Positions 1-7,123 of a stretch of 16,194 nucleotides of DNA are shown here, piece by piece; position 1 is the stretch's first letter; every line of letters begins with the position of its first letter. The DNA is from PZPK01 sp041590075 (GTDB taxonomy: Bacteria > Pseudomonadota > Gammaproteobacteria > Pseudomonadales > Oleiphilaceae): contig JBFHUL010000072.1 in NCBI GenBank assembly GCA_041590075.1, positions 1 to 16,194 on the forward strand. Reading direction: 5' to 3'. The notes beneath the pieces were generated by a model. That model did not search any database, was not told the DNA's origin, and was given only the letters and a program-made list of their open reading frames with translations. Made by a program: the position numbers and the translations under genes.

Positions 1-605
1 GTCTCGATTTCACTGCTGGTTTTGGTATCCAGAATGCGCGCGCATTCATAGGGATGGTAGTGACTGAGATCCGTGCTGATCACAATGAGCGTCTCTTCAC
101 CTCCCCATAATTCATCCAGCACTTCTGCAACCAGAGTTTTGTCGCACACCCCCACCACCAGAGGAATGAGTGAAAAGCGCGTGAGCATGGTTTGGAGGAA
201 GGGAAGCTGTACTTCGAGGCTATGCTCCAGTGCGTGCGCCTGCTGGGAGGTGATGATGTCGCCCCGAGCAATCAGGCCGGCGGTGTGAGTATGATCAATA
301 GGCACGCTTCCCAGGGGCGTTTGGAAGTAATCGCTTTCCGGCATGGCTATACCGCGGAGGGCGACGCGGTGGCTTGGGCCCAGCAATACCACGCGCTCGA
401 TCACATCTTTGATTGCGCTTAACTGACGGTAGGCGTGTGCGGCGGTGAGGCCCGAATACATATAGCCGGCGTGGGGAACAATCAGTGCTTTTGGCGGTAA
501 GGCATCGACCGATGCCTGATCGAGCAAGTCGTGAATTTGGGATTGTAACTGCTGTGGCTGCGCGGGATAAAAACTGCCGGCCACGGCGGGCTGTCGCATG
601 CTCAT
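1..605 (-). CDS. AmmeMemoRadiSam system protein B (MEMO family), 3' end cut off
   Basis: The minus strand reads 201 codons from ATG at 605 and leaves the window without a stop, so about the last quarter of a roughly 260-residue family protein is missing. MEMO-family hallmarks are clear: an N-terminal RQPAVAGSFYP (4-14), PHAGYMYSG (44-52), LGPSHRV (75-81), HALEHSLEVQLPFL (124-137) and STDLSHYHPY (177-186). His45 and His79 lie where the family has its metal-site histidines (human MEMO1 His49 and His81); the expected later cysteine would be outside the window. The start is supported by GAGGA four bases upstream; an in-frame ATG at 599 is a weaker alternative. The gene is divergent from the radical SAM partner gene at 710. 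Known from family: MEMO proteins resemble class III extradiol dioxygenases. The reaction of the bacterial AmmeMemoRadiSam system is, to my knowledge, not settled. Confidence 0.9.
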   Translation of the reverse strand, partial: MSMRQPAVAGSFYPAQPQQLQSQIHDLLDQASVDALPPKALIVPHAGYMYSGLTAAHAYRQLSAIKDVIERVVLLGPSHRVALRGIAMPESDYFQTPLGSVPIDHTHTAGLIARGDIITSQQAHALEHSLEVQLPFLQTMLTRFSLIPLVVGVCDKTLVAEVLDELWGGEETLIVISTDLSHYHPYECARILDTKTSSEIE

Positions 606-709
606 AACATCCTCACATCATTGCTCGGAGTAGCATTATTTGGTTGGTTTAGTGTGGCTAAATTTTGTACAGTTGGCAAGGTGTCTCCCGCATGAAAAAG
701 GAGGCGGCC

Positions 710-1792
710 ATGAAGACGTCTCATCATCATAGTACCGTATACTGGCATGCACTTCCCGATGGCCGTATTCAGTGCGATCTATGCCCGCGACTGTGTAAGC
801 TGCGCGACGGTCAGCGCGGGCTCTGTTATGTGCGCGGCTGTGAAAACGACGAGATCGTGCTGCTCAGTTATGGTCGTTCCAGTGGGTTCTGCATCGATCC
901 CGTCGAGAAGAAACCGCTCAATCATTTTTATCCCGGCAGTCGTGTGCTGTCGTTTGGCACTGCCGGATGCAACCTCGCCTGTAAATTCTGCCAAAACTGG
1001 GATATCAGTAAATCGCGTGAAATGGATACCCTGGCGCAAGATGCCTCTCCCGCTGCCATTGCGGCAGCCGCCCAGCGGGAGGGTTGTCGCAGCGTTGCCT
1101 TTACCTATAACGATCCCGTGGTGTTCATGGAGTATGCCGTCGATACGGCGCAGGCTTGCAGGGAGGCTGGCGTGGCGGCCATCGCTGTGACTGCGGGCTA
1201 TGTGTGTGAAGTGCCGAGAGAAGCGTTTTTTGCGCATATGGATGCTGCCAATATTGACCTGAAAGCCTTTAACGAAAGCTTCTATCACAAGTTGTGTGGC
1301 GGACATTTGCAGCACGTACTGGATACCCTGGTGTATGTGCATCATGAAACGGATGTATGGCTGGAAGTGACAACCTTGCTGATACCTGGGGAGAACGACA
1401 GCGACTCCGAATTACATGCGCTGTGTGAATGGATGCTCACCCACCTCGGGCCGGATGTGCCTCTGCACTTCACGGCCTTTCATCCGGACTGGAAGATGCG
1501 CACCCATCCGGCGACCCCGCATCAGACCCTGAGCCGGGCGCGTGAAATAGCCGTTTCGAAAGGGCTTCATTATGTCTATACCGGTAACGTGCACGATATG
1601 GCGGGCAGCAGTACCTGGTGCCCGCACTGTGGGGTATGCCTGATTGAGCGTGACTGGTATGTGCTGGGCGCAGTGGAGGTAGGTCGCGACGGCCGCTGTA
1701 TGCGGTGTGGTGGCGCCATTGCAGGCCGCTTCGATTTTCCTGTGCAGCGCATGGGGGCGCAACGCATTCCGCTTGGTACTATCAACGGCTAA
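710..1792 (+). CDS. amrS: AmmeMemoRadiSam system radical SAM enzyme
   Basis: A 360-residue radical SAM protein of the PflA-like group. The [4Fe-4S]/SAM motif CxxxCxxC is at Cys87, Cys91 and Cys94 (CNLACKFCQNW). An N-terminal cysteine cluster (Cys22, Cys25, Cys29, Cys39; CDLCPRLC then GLC) and a C-terminal zinc-ribbon-like pair (CPHC 304-307, CMRC 330-333) flank the barrel; both are typical of this subfamily. The start at 710 is chosen because AAGGAGG at 698-704 sits five bases before it. Upstream in-frame starts (TTG 665, ATG 692) have no comparable ribosome binding site and would add 15 or 6 residues. It is divergent from the MEMO gene, with 104 bases between the starts. The third usual member, AMMECR1, is not in the window but could lie beyond base 1. 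The substrate is unknown; the family assignment is firm. Confidence 0.93.
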   Translation: MKTSHHHSTVYWHALPDGRIQCDLCPRLCKLRDGQRGLCYVRGCENDEIVLLSYGRSSGFCIDPVEKKPLNHFYPGSRVLSFGTAGCNLACKFCQNWDISKSREMDTLAQDASPAAIAAAAQREGCRSVAFTYNDPVVFMEYAVDTAQACREAGVAAIAVTAGYVCEVPREAFFAHMDAANIDLKAFNESFYHKLCGGHLQHVLDTLVYVHHETDVWLEVTTLLIPGENDSDSELHALCEWMLTHLGPDVPLHFTAFHPDWKMRTHPATPHQTLSRAREIAVSKGLHYVYTGNVHDMAGSSTWCPHCGVCLIERDWYVLGAVEVGRDGRCMRCGGAIAGRFDFPVQRMGAQRIPLGTING

Positions 1793-1805
1793 CGTATGTA
1801 CGCGT

Positions 1806-2462
1806 TTATGACTGCCAAGGGTGGACGGGTAAGACGTAATGATAAATGGCCAAAAAATGGAAAATGCTGCCGCCCAGCACGAACAGATGCCAGATCGCGT
1901 GGTTGTACGGAATACGGTGCGCGATATAAAAAAATACGCCGGCGGTGTACGTGATGCCTCCTGCAACCAACAAATGAATCCCGCCGGCAGGAAGTTGGCG
2001 CTGTAGTTCGGCGCTGGCAAATACGATGAGCCAGCCCATGACTACATAGGTGCACACACGCAGTATTTTAAGTCTGTTTCGAAATACCAGCTTGAGGGTA
2101 ATGCCGAGTGCGGCAAGACTCCACACCACGGCAAATAGCGGCCATCCAAGGCTTTCTCGCATGGTGACGAGTAGAAAAGGGGTGTAGGAGCCTGCGATAA
2201 GCAGATAAATAGCACAGTGATCGAGCGTTTTAAAAAAGTGCTTTCGTTGCGGTGATTGGCTGCCGTGGTAAAGCGTCGATGCGAGATACAGTAGCAGCAG
2301 GCTTGTGCCATACACCGCTACACTGACGGTGCGCCAGATATCGTTCATGTTTGCCGTTAGTGCCAACAGTAAAACCAAGCCCACGATACTGAGTGCTGCG
2401 CCAATGGCATGTGTCAGGGTATTCAGTTGTTCTTCAGTGTCGCCTTGTTGCAGGATCTGCAT
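1806..2462 (-). CDS. trhA: TrhA/hemolysin III family (PAQR) integral membrane protein
   Basis: A 218-residue polytopic inner-membrane protein, the usual length of this family, with about seven hydrophobic segments. PAQR/hemolysin-III signature residues are present: EEQLNTLTHAIGA near the start, the LASTLYHGS motif, the LDHCAIYLLIAGSYTPFL segment, and the C-terminal HAIWHLFVLGG and HFLAIYHYV, which supply the conserved metal-site His and Asp residues. ATG 2462 gives the family-typical N-terminus MQILQQGDTEE; a longer reading to 2672 would run through the upstream promoter region and is rejected. Despite the name, bacterial members are linked to membrane lipid homeostasis more than to haemolysis. 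The gene converges on the radical SAM gene with 13 bases between stops. A palindrome at 2495-2512 suggests control by a FabR/DesT-type fatty-acid repressor, which would suit such a role. Confidence 0.9.
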   Translation of the reverse strand: MQILQQGDTEEQLNTLTHAIGAALSIVGLVLLLALTANMNDIWRTVSVAVYGTSLLLLYLASTLYHGSQSPQRKHFFKTLDHCAIYLLIAGSYTPFLLVTMRESLGWPLFAVVWSLAALGITLKLVFRNRLKILRVCTYVVMGWLIVFASAELQRQLPAGGIHLLVAGGITYTAGVFFYIAHRIPYNHAIWHLFVLGGSIFHFLAIYHYVLPVHPWQS

Positions 2463-2487
2463 GGGATAGTTCCGTGAGTGTACTAAA

Positions 2488-2516
2488 TTTATATAGAGTA
2501 CAAGTGTACTCTGAAA
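2488..2516 (-). promoter_or_regulatory. Predicted promoter of the trhA/hlyIII gene
   Basis: Read on the minus strand, TTTCAG (2516-2511) and TATAAA (2493-2488) are separated by 17 bases, giving a plausible sigma-70 promoter. The start point would fall near 2481, about 20 bases before ATG 2462. The -35 match is weak; the main support is position and the operator-like palindrome that fills the spacer. Confidence 0.45.
2495..2512. promoter_or_regulatory. FabR-like 18-bp palindromic operator candidate
   Basis: AGAGTACAAGTGTACTCT is a perfect inverted repeat with 8-bp arms around a 2-base centre. It lies in the spacer of the predicted trhA promoter and overlaps its -35. It differs only by a symmetric C-to-A exchange from the AGCGTACA-NN-TGTACGCT pattern I recall for E. 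coli FabR (recalled, not looked up). A further half-site, AGTGTACT, occurs at 2477-2484 near the predicted start point. Binding by a TetR-type unsaturated-fatty-acid regulator is an inference. Confidence 0.5.
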
Positions 2517-2635
2517 TACTTGTTGTGGAAAGCGAGGCTGTTTGGCGAGCGTTAATTGCCGTTCTGAGGCAGAGCGCCGGACGCGGCACCGGTTTGCGTA
2601 GGTGTGGGTATGTCGCTTTACCAGTACAAGCGGGT

Positions 2636-3712
2636 TTAATCGATCAGTGCCACCGATTTGATTTGAGCCCACACTTCATCGCCCGGCCCTAATTGCAAGT
2701 GATCCACTGCGCGGGCGGTCAGTTCGGCAATCAGTATCTGTTCGTCGCGTAATCGCAGCCGTATCAGTCGCTTTGCTTTGTGGTCGGTGTGGGTGATGCT
2801 TTCTATGCGTGCCGGTAGCAGGTTCTGTATGCTTTGCGCGGTATTCTTGCTGCGGCTCAGGCTGATATCTCTGGCCAGTACCCGCAGGCGCAGCTCCGTG
2901 CCGATTTCATCCGTTTCGTGGGTGAGCCAGATACGTTCCGAGCCGATGGCCATGCCTACCAACTGCCATTGCGGGTCGATCTCAGCGATGTGCCCTAGTA
3001 GCACCGCCCCGGGTTCATCCTCGTAGTGAGATAAATCGGTATTGGCGAGCATGCTTTGCAAAGTGCCCTCGGCCTGCACCCGACCCTGATCAATCAACAC
3101 CAGATGGTCCGCGAGTTGAGTGATTTCTTTCAGGGAGTGGCTTACGTACAGCATGGGAGTGTCCAACTCGGTATGCAGTTTTTTCAAATAAGGCAGGATG
3201 CGCTGTTTGTTCTGGAGGTCGAGGCTGGCCAGTGGTTCATCCAGCAGCAACAGGTCCGGATTGCTTGCCAGAGCTCGCGCGATTGCAACGCGCTGTTTTT
3301 CGCCGCCCGACAGGTGTTGCGGCATGCGGGTGAGTAGGGGATTGAGATCCAGCAATGCAATGGCATCAGTGGGTGTGAATACGCGAGCAGAACGCGGTAG
3401 TCGCCGGTAACCAAAAGCCAGATTGTCACGCACGTTCAAGTGGGGGAACAAACGGCTGTCCTGAAACACCATGCCTACGGCGCGCAAATGAGGTGGTACG
3501 AAGGTGTGAGCGTTCTGCCATAGGTGATTGCCCACGCGCAGTGTGCCGGAGGCACGTTCCAGTCCGGCCACGCAGCGTAGCAGGCTGGTTTTTCCTGAAC
3601 CCGAGGGTCCGAACAGTGCAGTAATGCCTTTGAGAGGAGTGTTCAATTCAAGGTCGAGGCTGAAGTTCTGCCAGGCTTTTTGCAGCGCCAGTTTCAGGGT
3701 GGGCGAAGTCAT
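2636..3712 (-). CDS. modC: Molybdate ABC transporter ATP-binding protein ModC
   Basis: A 358-residue ABC ATPase that powers molybdate import with ModB. All nucleotide-binding motifs are visible in order: Walker A GPSGSGKTS (35-43), Q-loop VFQDSRLFPH (82-91), signature LSGGEKQ (134-140), Walker B LLLLDEP (154-160), D-loop ASLD and H-loop His192 (LYVSHSLKE). About the last 70 residues form the molybdate-binding TOBE/Mop domain (for example NLLPARIESITHTDHKAKRL and the end LGPGDEVWAQIKSVALID), which separates ModC from generic ABC ATPases. Its ATG overlaps the modB stop by four bases (ATGA), indicating translational coupling. It is the last gene of modABC. No clear terminator follows before the trhA promoter; only a weak GC hairpin without a T-run is visible near 2565-2590. 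Confidence 0.96.
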   Translation of the reverse strand: MTSPTLKLALQKAWQNFSLDLELNTPLKGITALFGPSGSGKTSLLRCVAGLERASGTLRVGNHLWQNAHTFVPPHLRAVGMVFQDSRLFPHLNVRDNLAFGYRRLPRSARVFTPTDAIALLDLNPLLTRMPQHLSGGEKQRVAIARALASNPDLLLLDEPLASLDLQNKQRILPYLKKLHTELDTPMLYVSHSLKEITQLADHLVLIDQGRVQAEGTLQSMLANTDLSHYEDEPGAVLLGHIAEIDPQWQLVGMAIGSERIWLTHETDEIGTELRLRVLARDISLSRSKNTAQSIQNLLPARIESITHTDHKAKRLIRLRLRDEQILIAELTARAVDHLQLGPGDEVWAQIKSVALID

Positions 3713-4395
3713 GTACGACCTCGCGCATCCATTGAGCGGCCATTGAGCAGGTGCAGGCTCATCAAAACCACGAGCGCAAACACAATCAGCAAGATCGATA
3801 AAGCGTGGGCGCTGGCATAATCCATCGCTTCTACGTGGTCATAAATCGCGATCGACATTACCCGGGTTTCGCCCGGAATGTTGCCGCCAATCATCAGGAT
3901 TACGCCAAACTCGCCAATGGTGTGGGCAAAGCTCAAAATTCCGGCCGTTAACAATCCGGTGCGCGACATGGGCAGTGCAACGGCGAAAAAGCGTTGCCAA
4001 GCGTTGGCGCGCAGTGTGGCCGCGGCTTCCATCAAGCCGGTGTCGAGATTGCGAAAGCTGGTGAGCAGAGGTTGTACCGCAAAGGGCAAAGAATAAATGA
4101 TCGATGCGATCACCAGGCCTTCAAAACTGAACGCCAGCCGCGGGCCGCCCAGCGCCGCACTCAATTGCCCGAGCCCGCCGTCCGGAGCCATGGCGATCAG
4201 CAGATAGAAGCCCAGAACCGTGGGCGGCAGAATCAGCGGGAGCGTGATTACAGACGCCATCAGGTCTTTGTACCAGCGCCTTGATCCCGCCAGCCACCAG
4301 GCCAGAGGTATGGCGATGAGCAGAAGCAATACGGTGGTGGTGCCCGCGAGTTTGAGGGTGAGCCAGAGCGCTTGCCATTCCAGAGTGTGCAGCAT
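3709..4395 (-). CDS. modB: Molybdate ABC transporter permease ModB
   Basis: A 228-residue inner-membrane permease of normal ModB length with about five to six hydrophobic segments. The cytoplasmic EAA loop, where ModC docks, reads MEAAATLRANAWQRFFAVALP, followed by the typical GILSFAHTIGEFGVILMIGGNIPGET stretch containing the conserved family motif IGEFG. ITLPLILPPTVLGFYLL is also characteristic. The start lies two bases after the modA stop with no convincing ribosome binding site, so translation probably depends on coupling to modA. The stop overlaps the modC ATG. Together with ModA and ModC it should import molybdate, and possibly tungstate, for molybdenum cofactor enzymes. Confidence 0.96.
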   Translation of the reverse strand: MLHTLEWQALWLTLKLAGTTTVLLLLIAIPLAWWLAGSRRWYKDLMASVITLPLILPPTVLGFYLLIAMAPDGGLGQLSAALGGPRLAFSFEGLVIASIIYSLPFAVQPLLTSFRNLDTGLMEAAATLRANAWQRFFAVALPMSRTGLLTAGILSFAHTIGEFGVILMIGGNIPGETRVMSIAIYDHVEAMDYASAHALSILLIVFALVVLMSLHLLNGRSMDARGRT

Positions 4396-4397
4396 GC

Positions 4398-5183
4398 TTA
4401 AGGGGCGTCCGTGTCGGCGGGGTTATCGGGACTGACTCGGTAGCCAGCCGCCTGAATAATGGCGCGGGCTGCAGGCGATTGTAAATAGTCGAGATATGTT
4501 TGGGCCTGCATATTGTTTACTGCTCGCTTGAGCAGTACGGCTTGTTGCCGAATCGGAGTATGCAGCGCCGGATCGATGCGCCACAGGCTATCATCCGCAC
4601 GGGGCTGCGCAGTGCGCCACTGCAGCACCTGTGCATGGGCGATGAAGCCGGCATCCACGCTGCCGGTGAGCGTAAAGTGAAAAGCCTGCGCAATCGACTC
4701 AGCCGTGATCGTCTGTGCGCCAAGATGCAAAGTGTCCGCCACTCGCCGGGCAGCCAGGCCGTAAGGTGCCAGTCGCGGATTGGCGAGAGCCATGCGCCGA
4801 GAGCCGGAGGCCAGAAACTGTTCCGCACTCGCTTGATCGCTGAACCGTCCCGCTGTGGGGCTCCACAATACCAATGCGCCTTCCGCGTAGGTAAAGCGCG
4901 ATGCCGGTTCCGCCAGCCCCAGTGTAATCAGCTTTTCGGGGCGGTCGCTGTCGGCGGAGAGGAATACATCATAGGGTGCGCCATGACGGATTTGCGCGAA
5001 CAGCTTCCCAGAGGAGGCAAAGCTGGCCGTGAGTGGGATGGCATGCTTGCGTCCAAAGTCCGCATGCAGCTGCTTGAGTGTGTGCTGAAAGTTGCTCGCA
5101 GCGGCAATGTGCAGCGTTTGGGCATGTACGCTGTGGCCATGCACCAAGAGGAATGAAACAAACATTAAAAAAAAGATTCGCAT
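4398..5183 (-). CDS. modA: Molybdate ABC transporter periplasmic substrate-binding protein ModA
   Basis: A 261-residue precursor of the periplasmic molybdate-binding protein. The N-terminus MRIFFLMFVSFLLVHGHSVHA is a short signal peptide with likely cleavage after HSVHA. The mature part starts LHIAAASNFQ and carries the ligand-site landmarks of ModA: AAASN, FASSGKLFAQI and GAPYDVFLSAD. ATG 5183 is chosen because it puts the signal peptide at the N-terminus; the frame stays open upstream, but the 76 extra residues would look nothing like the family. There is no Shine-Dalgarno before this ATG: the upstream bases read CTCCTCC, the complement of one. A 14-codon reading frame beginning at 5209 overlaps the start in another frame. 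The gene heads modABC and is divergent from the GT25 gene at 5293. Confidence 0.94.
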   Translation of the reverse strand: MRIFFLMFVSFLLVHGHSVHAQTLHIAAASNFQHTLKQLHADFGRKHAIPLTASFASSGKLFAQIRHGAPYDVFLSADSDRPEKLITLGLAEPASRFTYAEGALVLWSPTAGRFSDQASAEQFLASGSRRMALANPRLAPYGLAARRVADTLHLGAQTITAESIAQAFHFTLTGSVDAGFIAHAQVLQWRTAQPRADDSLWRIDPALHTPIRQQAVLLKRAVNNMQAQTYLDYLQSPAARAIIQAAGYRVSPDNPADTDAP

Positions 5184-5226
5184 GCGGGATATTGGAGGAG
5201 AAAATTCATCAAAAAGCAATGGGGGT

Positions 5227-5255
5227 TTGGTGGCGATGGCGCATACCGCTATAAT
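5227..5255 (+). promoter_or_regulatory. Predicted promoter of the surface-sugar operon
   Basis: A perfect -10 TATAAT (5250-5255) stands 17 bases after TTGGTG (5227-5232), a three-of-six -35. Transcription would start near 5262, about 31 bases before ATG 5293. It lies inside the modA leader on the opposite strand. As the genes to 10925 are tightly packed, it is the best candidate promoter for all seven. Confidence 0.5.
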
Positions 5256-5292
5256 GCCGGCTTTTCTCTGATTCGGCCCCGGCGGCTCCTGC

Positions 5293-6036
5293 ATGCTCAA
5301 GCTATTCGTTATCAATCTCGACAGCTCAACCGAGCGCCTGAATAAGGTCAGCCGGCGTTTGCAGGCGCTGAACATTCCTTTCGAGCGTTTCGCCGCAGTG
5401 GATGGCCGCACGCAGGCCCATCCCTTGTTTAAGCGGTATGACGATGCGCTGCGCAGGCGTTATCGCCGCAAACCGCTGGCTGGAGGTGAACTGGGCTGTT
5501 TTGCCTCGCATTACCTGCTTTGGGAGCGCTGTGTACAGCTGCAGACTCCGATTGTCGTCATGGAGGATGACGTATACGTAACCAGCCAGTTTCCGAAAGC
5601 GCTTGAAACGGCAGAGGCACTCGTTGATTCGCTGGGCTATCTGCGCCTTGCGGGTACCAGTTTGCACCGCCGCCCTTACAGGGAGGTACGGCAAATAGGT
5701 GAATTTAAGCTGATTGATCATCTGCGCGGCCCTTCCGGCACGCTGTGTTATGTGATTCACCCGAAAGCGGCGCAGGCGCTCATTGATCATGCCCAGCGCT
5801 GGTTTATTGCGGTGGATGACTATATGGATCGCTACTGGCGGCATGGCATCGATTGCTGGAGTCTCATGCCTTTTTCGGTTTTGGTCGCCGACAACGGCAG
5901 TGACATCGTGCGACACGGAAAAGAAAAAACGCCGCTTTGGCTGAAAGCTCTGCAGGAAATCATGGGGCGGCTGGAAAGAATCCGGCGTTGGAAATATCGG
6001 CTCATGCGAAGCCAACCCACACAGATAAAACCTTAA
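5293..6036 (+). CDS. Glycosyltransferase family 25 protein (LPS/surface glycan type)
   Basis: A 247-residue enzyme matching glycosyltransferase family 25, which includes LPS galactosyltransferases such as LgtB/LgtE. Family features are the N-terminus LKLFVINLDSSTERL (2-16), PFERFAAVDGR (29-39), GELGCFASHYLLWE (65-78) and the acidic VVMEDDV motif (88-94), probably the nucleotide-sugar/metal site. GPSGTLCYVIHPKAAQAL is also typical. No signal peptide or membrane segment is seen, so it should act on the cytoplasmic face of the inner membrane. It is the first gene of the sugar operon, 7 bases before rfbB. The upstream GGCGGCTCCTGC is a poor ribosome binding site. The family is clear; the sugar donor and acceptor cannot be told from the sequence. 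Confidence 0.88.
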   Translation: MLKLFVINLDSSTERLNKVSRRLQALNIPFERFAAVDGRTQAHPLFKRYDDALRRRYRRKPLAGGELGCFASHYLLWERCVQLQTPIVVMEDDVYVTSQFPKALETAEALVDSLGYLRLAGTSLHRRPYREVRQIGEFKLIDHLRGPSGTLCYVIHPKAAQALIDHAQRWFIAVDDYMDRYWRHGIDCWSLMPFSVLVADNGSDIVRHGKEKTPLWLKALQEIMGRLERIRRWKYRLMRSQPTQIKP

Positions 6037-6043
6037 TGGATGG

Positions 6044-7123
6044 ATGATGAAGATAGTTGTGACTGGCGGTGCGGGCTTCATTGGTTCAGCACTCATTCGG
6101 CATATCATTAGCGATACCGCGCACAATGTTGTGAACCTGGATAAGTTGACCTACGCCGGCAACCTCGAGTCTCTGGAAGGTCTTGCTGATTCTCCGCGTT
6201 ATACGTTTGAGCGCGCGGATATTTGTGATCGCGATAAAGTGAGTGCCTTGCTGCAACGAGAGCAACCCGATGCGATCATGCATCTGGCTGCTGAGAGTCA
6301 TGTTGATCGTTCCATTGACGGGGCCGGTGAATTTATCAAGACCAACATTGTCGGTACCTTCGAGCTATTGGAAGCTGCCCGCGCCCATTGGAGCCAGTTG
6401 GATGCCGAAAGAAAGTCGGCATTTCGTTTTCATCATATCTCCACCGATGAAGTGTATGGTGACCTGGAACCGGACGATCCGGCCTTCACCGAATCTCATT
6501 CCTATGCACCCAGCAGCCCCTATGCCGCATCCAAGGCCTCCAGCGATCACCTGGTAAAGGCCTGGTGCCGCACCTACGGGTTGCCCGTGGTGATGAGCAA
6601 CTGCTCGAATAACTATGGCCCTTTTCATTTCCCCGAAAAACTGATCCCCTTAATGATTCTGAATGCGAAAGAGGGGAAGCCTCTGCCGGTCTATGGCGAT
6701 GGGCAACAGGTACGCGACTGGCTGTATGTGGAAGATCATGCCCGCGCTTTGCTCAAGGTAGTCACAGAGGGCAAGGTTGGACAAACCTATAATATTGGCG
6801 GCTGTAATGAGTGGGCCAATATTGATGTGGTGCGCAAGATCTGTGAGCTGATGGAAGAGTTATGCCCTGCAAAGCCAGAGGGTGTTGCCCGTTATGCAGA
6901 CCTCATTAGTCACGTGACCGATCGCCCCGGACACGACAAGCGCTATGCCATTGATGCCAGCAAAATAGAACGGGACCTGGGCTGGACGCCGCGAGAGAGT
7001 TTCGAAACCGGTTTACGCAAAACGGTGGAATGGTTCTTGCGAAATGAGCAGTGGTGGCAGCGAGTGCTGGATGGCAGTTATAACCGCGAACGTTTGGGCA
7101 CGGCAACAGGAGATCGCAAGTGA
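6044..7123 (+). CDS. rfbB: dTDP-glucose 4,6-dehydratase
   Basis: A 359-residue short-chain dehydrogenase/reductase-type enzyme converting dTDP-glucose to dTDP-4-keto-6-deoxyglucose with bound NAD. Visible are the Rossmann motif GGAGFIGS (8-15), LDKLTYAGNL (32-41), the active-site triplet Thr134-Asp135-Glu136 within HISTDEVYGDL, and the YxxxK pair Tyr160/Lys164 (PYAASKAS). NNYGPFHFPEKLIPL and the C-terminal RPGHDKRYAIDASKIERDLGW are further RmlB signatures. Length is normal for RmlB. Two adjacent ATGs (6044 and 6047) are possible starts, differing by one Met. The stop overlaps the GTG start of rfbA. With rfbA it supplies the keto-sugar for the isomerase at 7979. No rmlC or rmlD is present in the window. 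Confidence 0.97.
   Translation: MMKIVVTGGAGFIGSALIRHIISDTAHNVVNLDKLTYAGNLESLEGLADSPRYTFERADICDRDKVSALLQREQPDAIMHLAAESHVDRSIDGAGEFIKTNIVGTFELLEAARAHWSQLDAERKSAFRFHHISTDEVYGDLEPDDPAFTESHSYAPSSPYAASKASSDHLVKAWCRTYGLPVVMSNCSNNYGPFHFPEKLIPLMILNAKEGKPLPVYGDGQQVRDWLYVEDHARALLKVVTEGKVGQTYNIGGCNEWANIDVVRKICELMEELCPAKPEGVARYADLISHVTDRPGHDKRYAIDASKIERDLGWTPRESFETGLRKTVEWFLRNEQWWQRVLDGSYNRERLGTATGDRK

Noticed and set aside
1412..2020. A 202-codon open frame on the minus strand spanning two genes
   Set aside because: It crosses the 3' ends of the radical SAM and trhA genes, both of which have clear motifs; its translation is low-complexity and unlike a protein family.
2393..2692. A 99-codon plus-strand frame over the trhA promoter region
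   Set aside because: It overlaps the ends of trhA and modC, has no ribosome binding site worth noting, and shows no motif.
4500..5156. A 218-codon open frame on the plus strand
   Set aside because: It lies antisense over modA, whose family match is unmistakable; the translation shows no family motifs and reflects high GC of the region.
5219..5254. Tiny plus-strand frame with three to four Trp codons, like a leader peptide
   Set aside because: The nearest GGAGGAG is too far upstream of its ATG, and the frame overlaps the predicted TATAAT, so it would probably not be transcribed whole.
5240..5262. Possible ModE-type site around GCTATAATGC in the modA leader
   Set aside because: It lacks the paired TATAT-type half-sites; the bases are better explained as a -10 element on the plus strand.
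5326..6126. A 266-codon minus-strand open frame
   Set aside because: It is antisense to the GT25 gene and the start of rfbB and has no recognisable motif.
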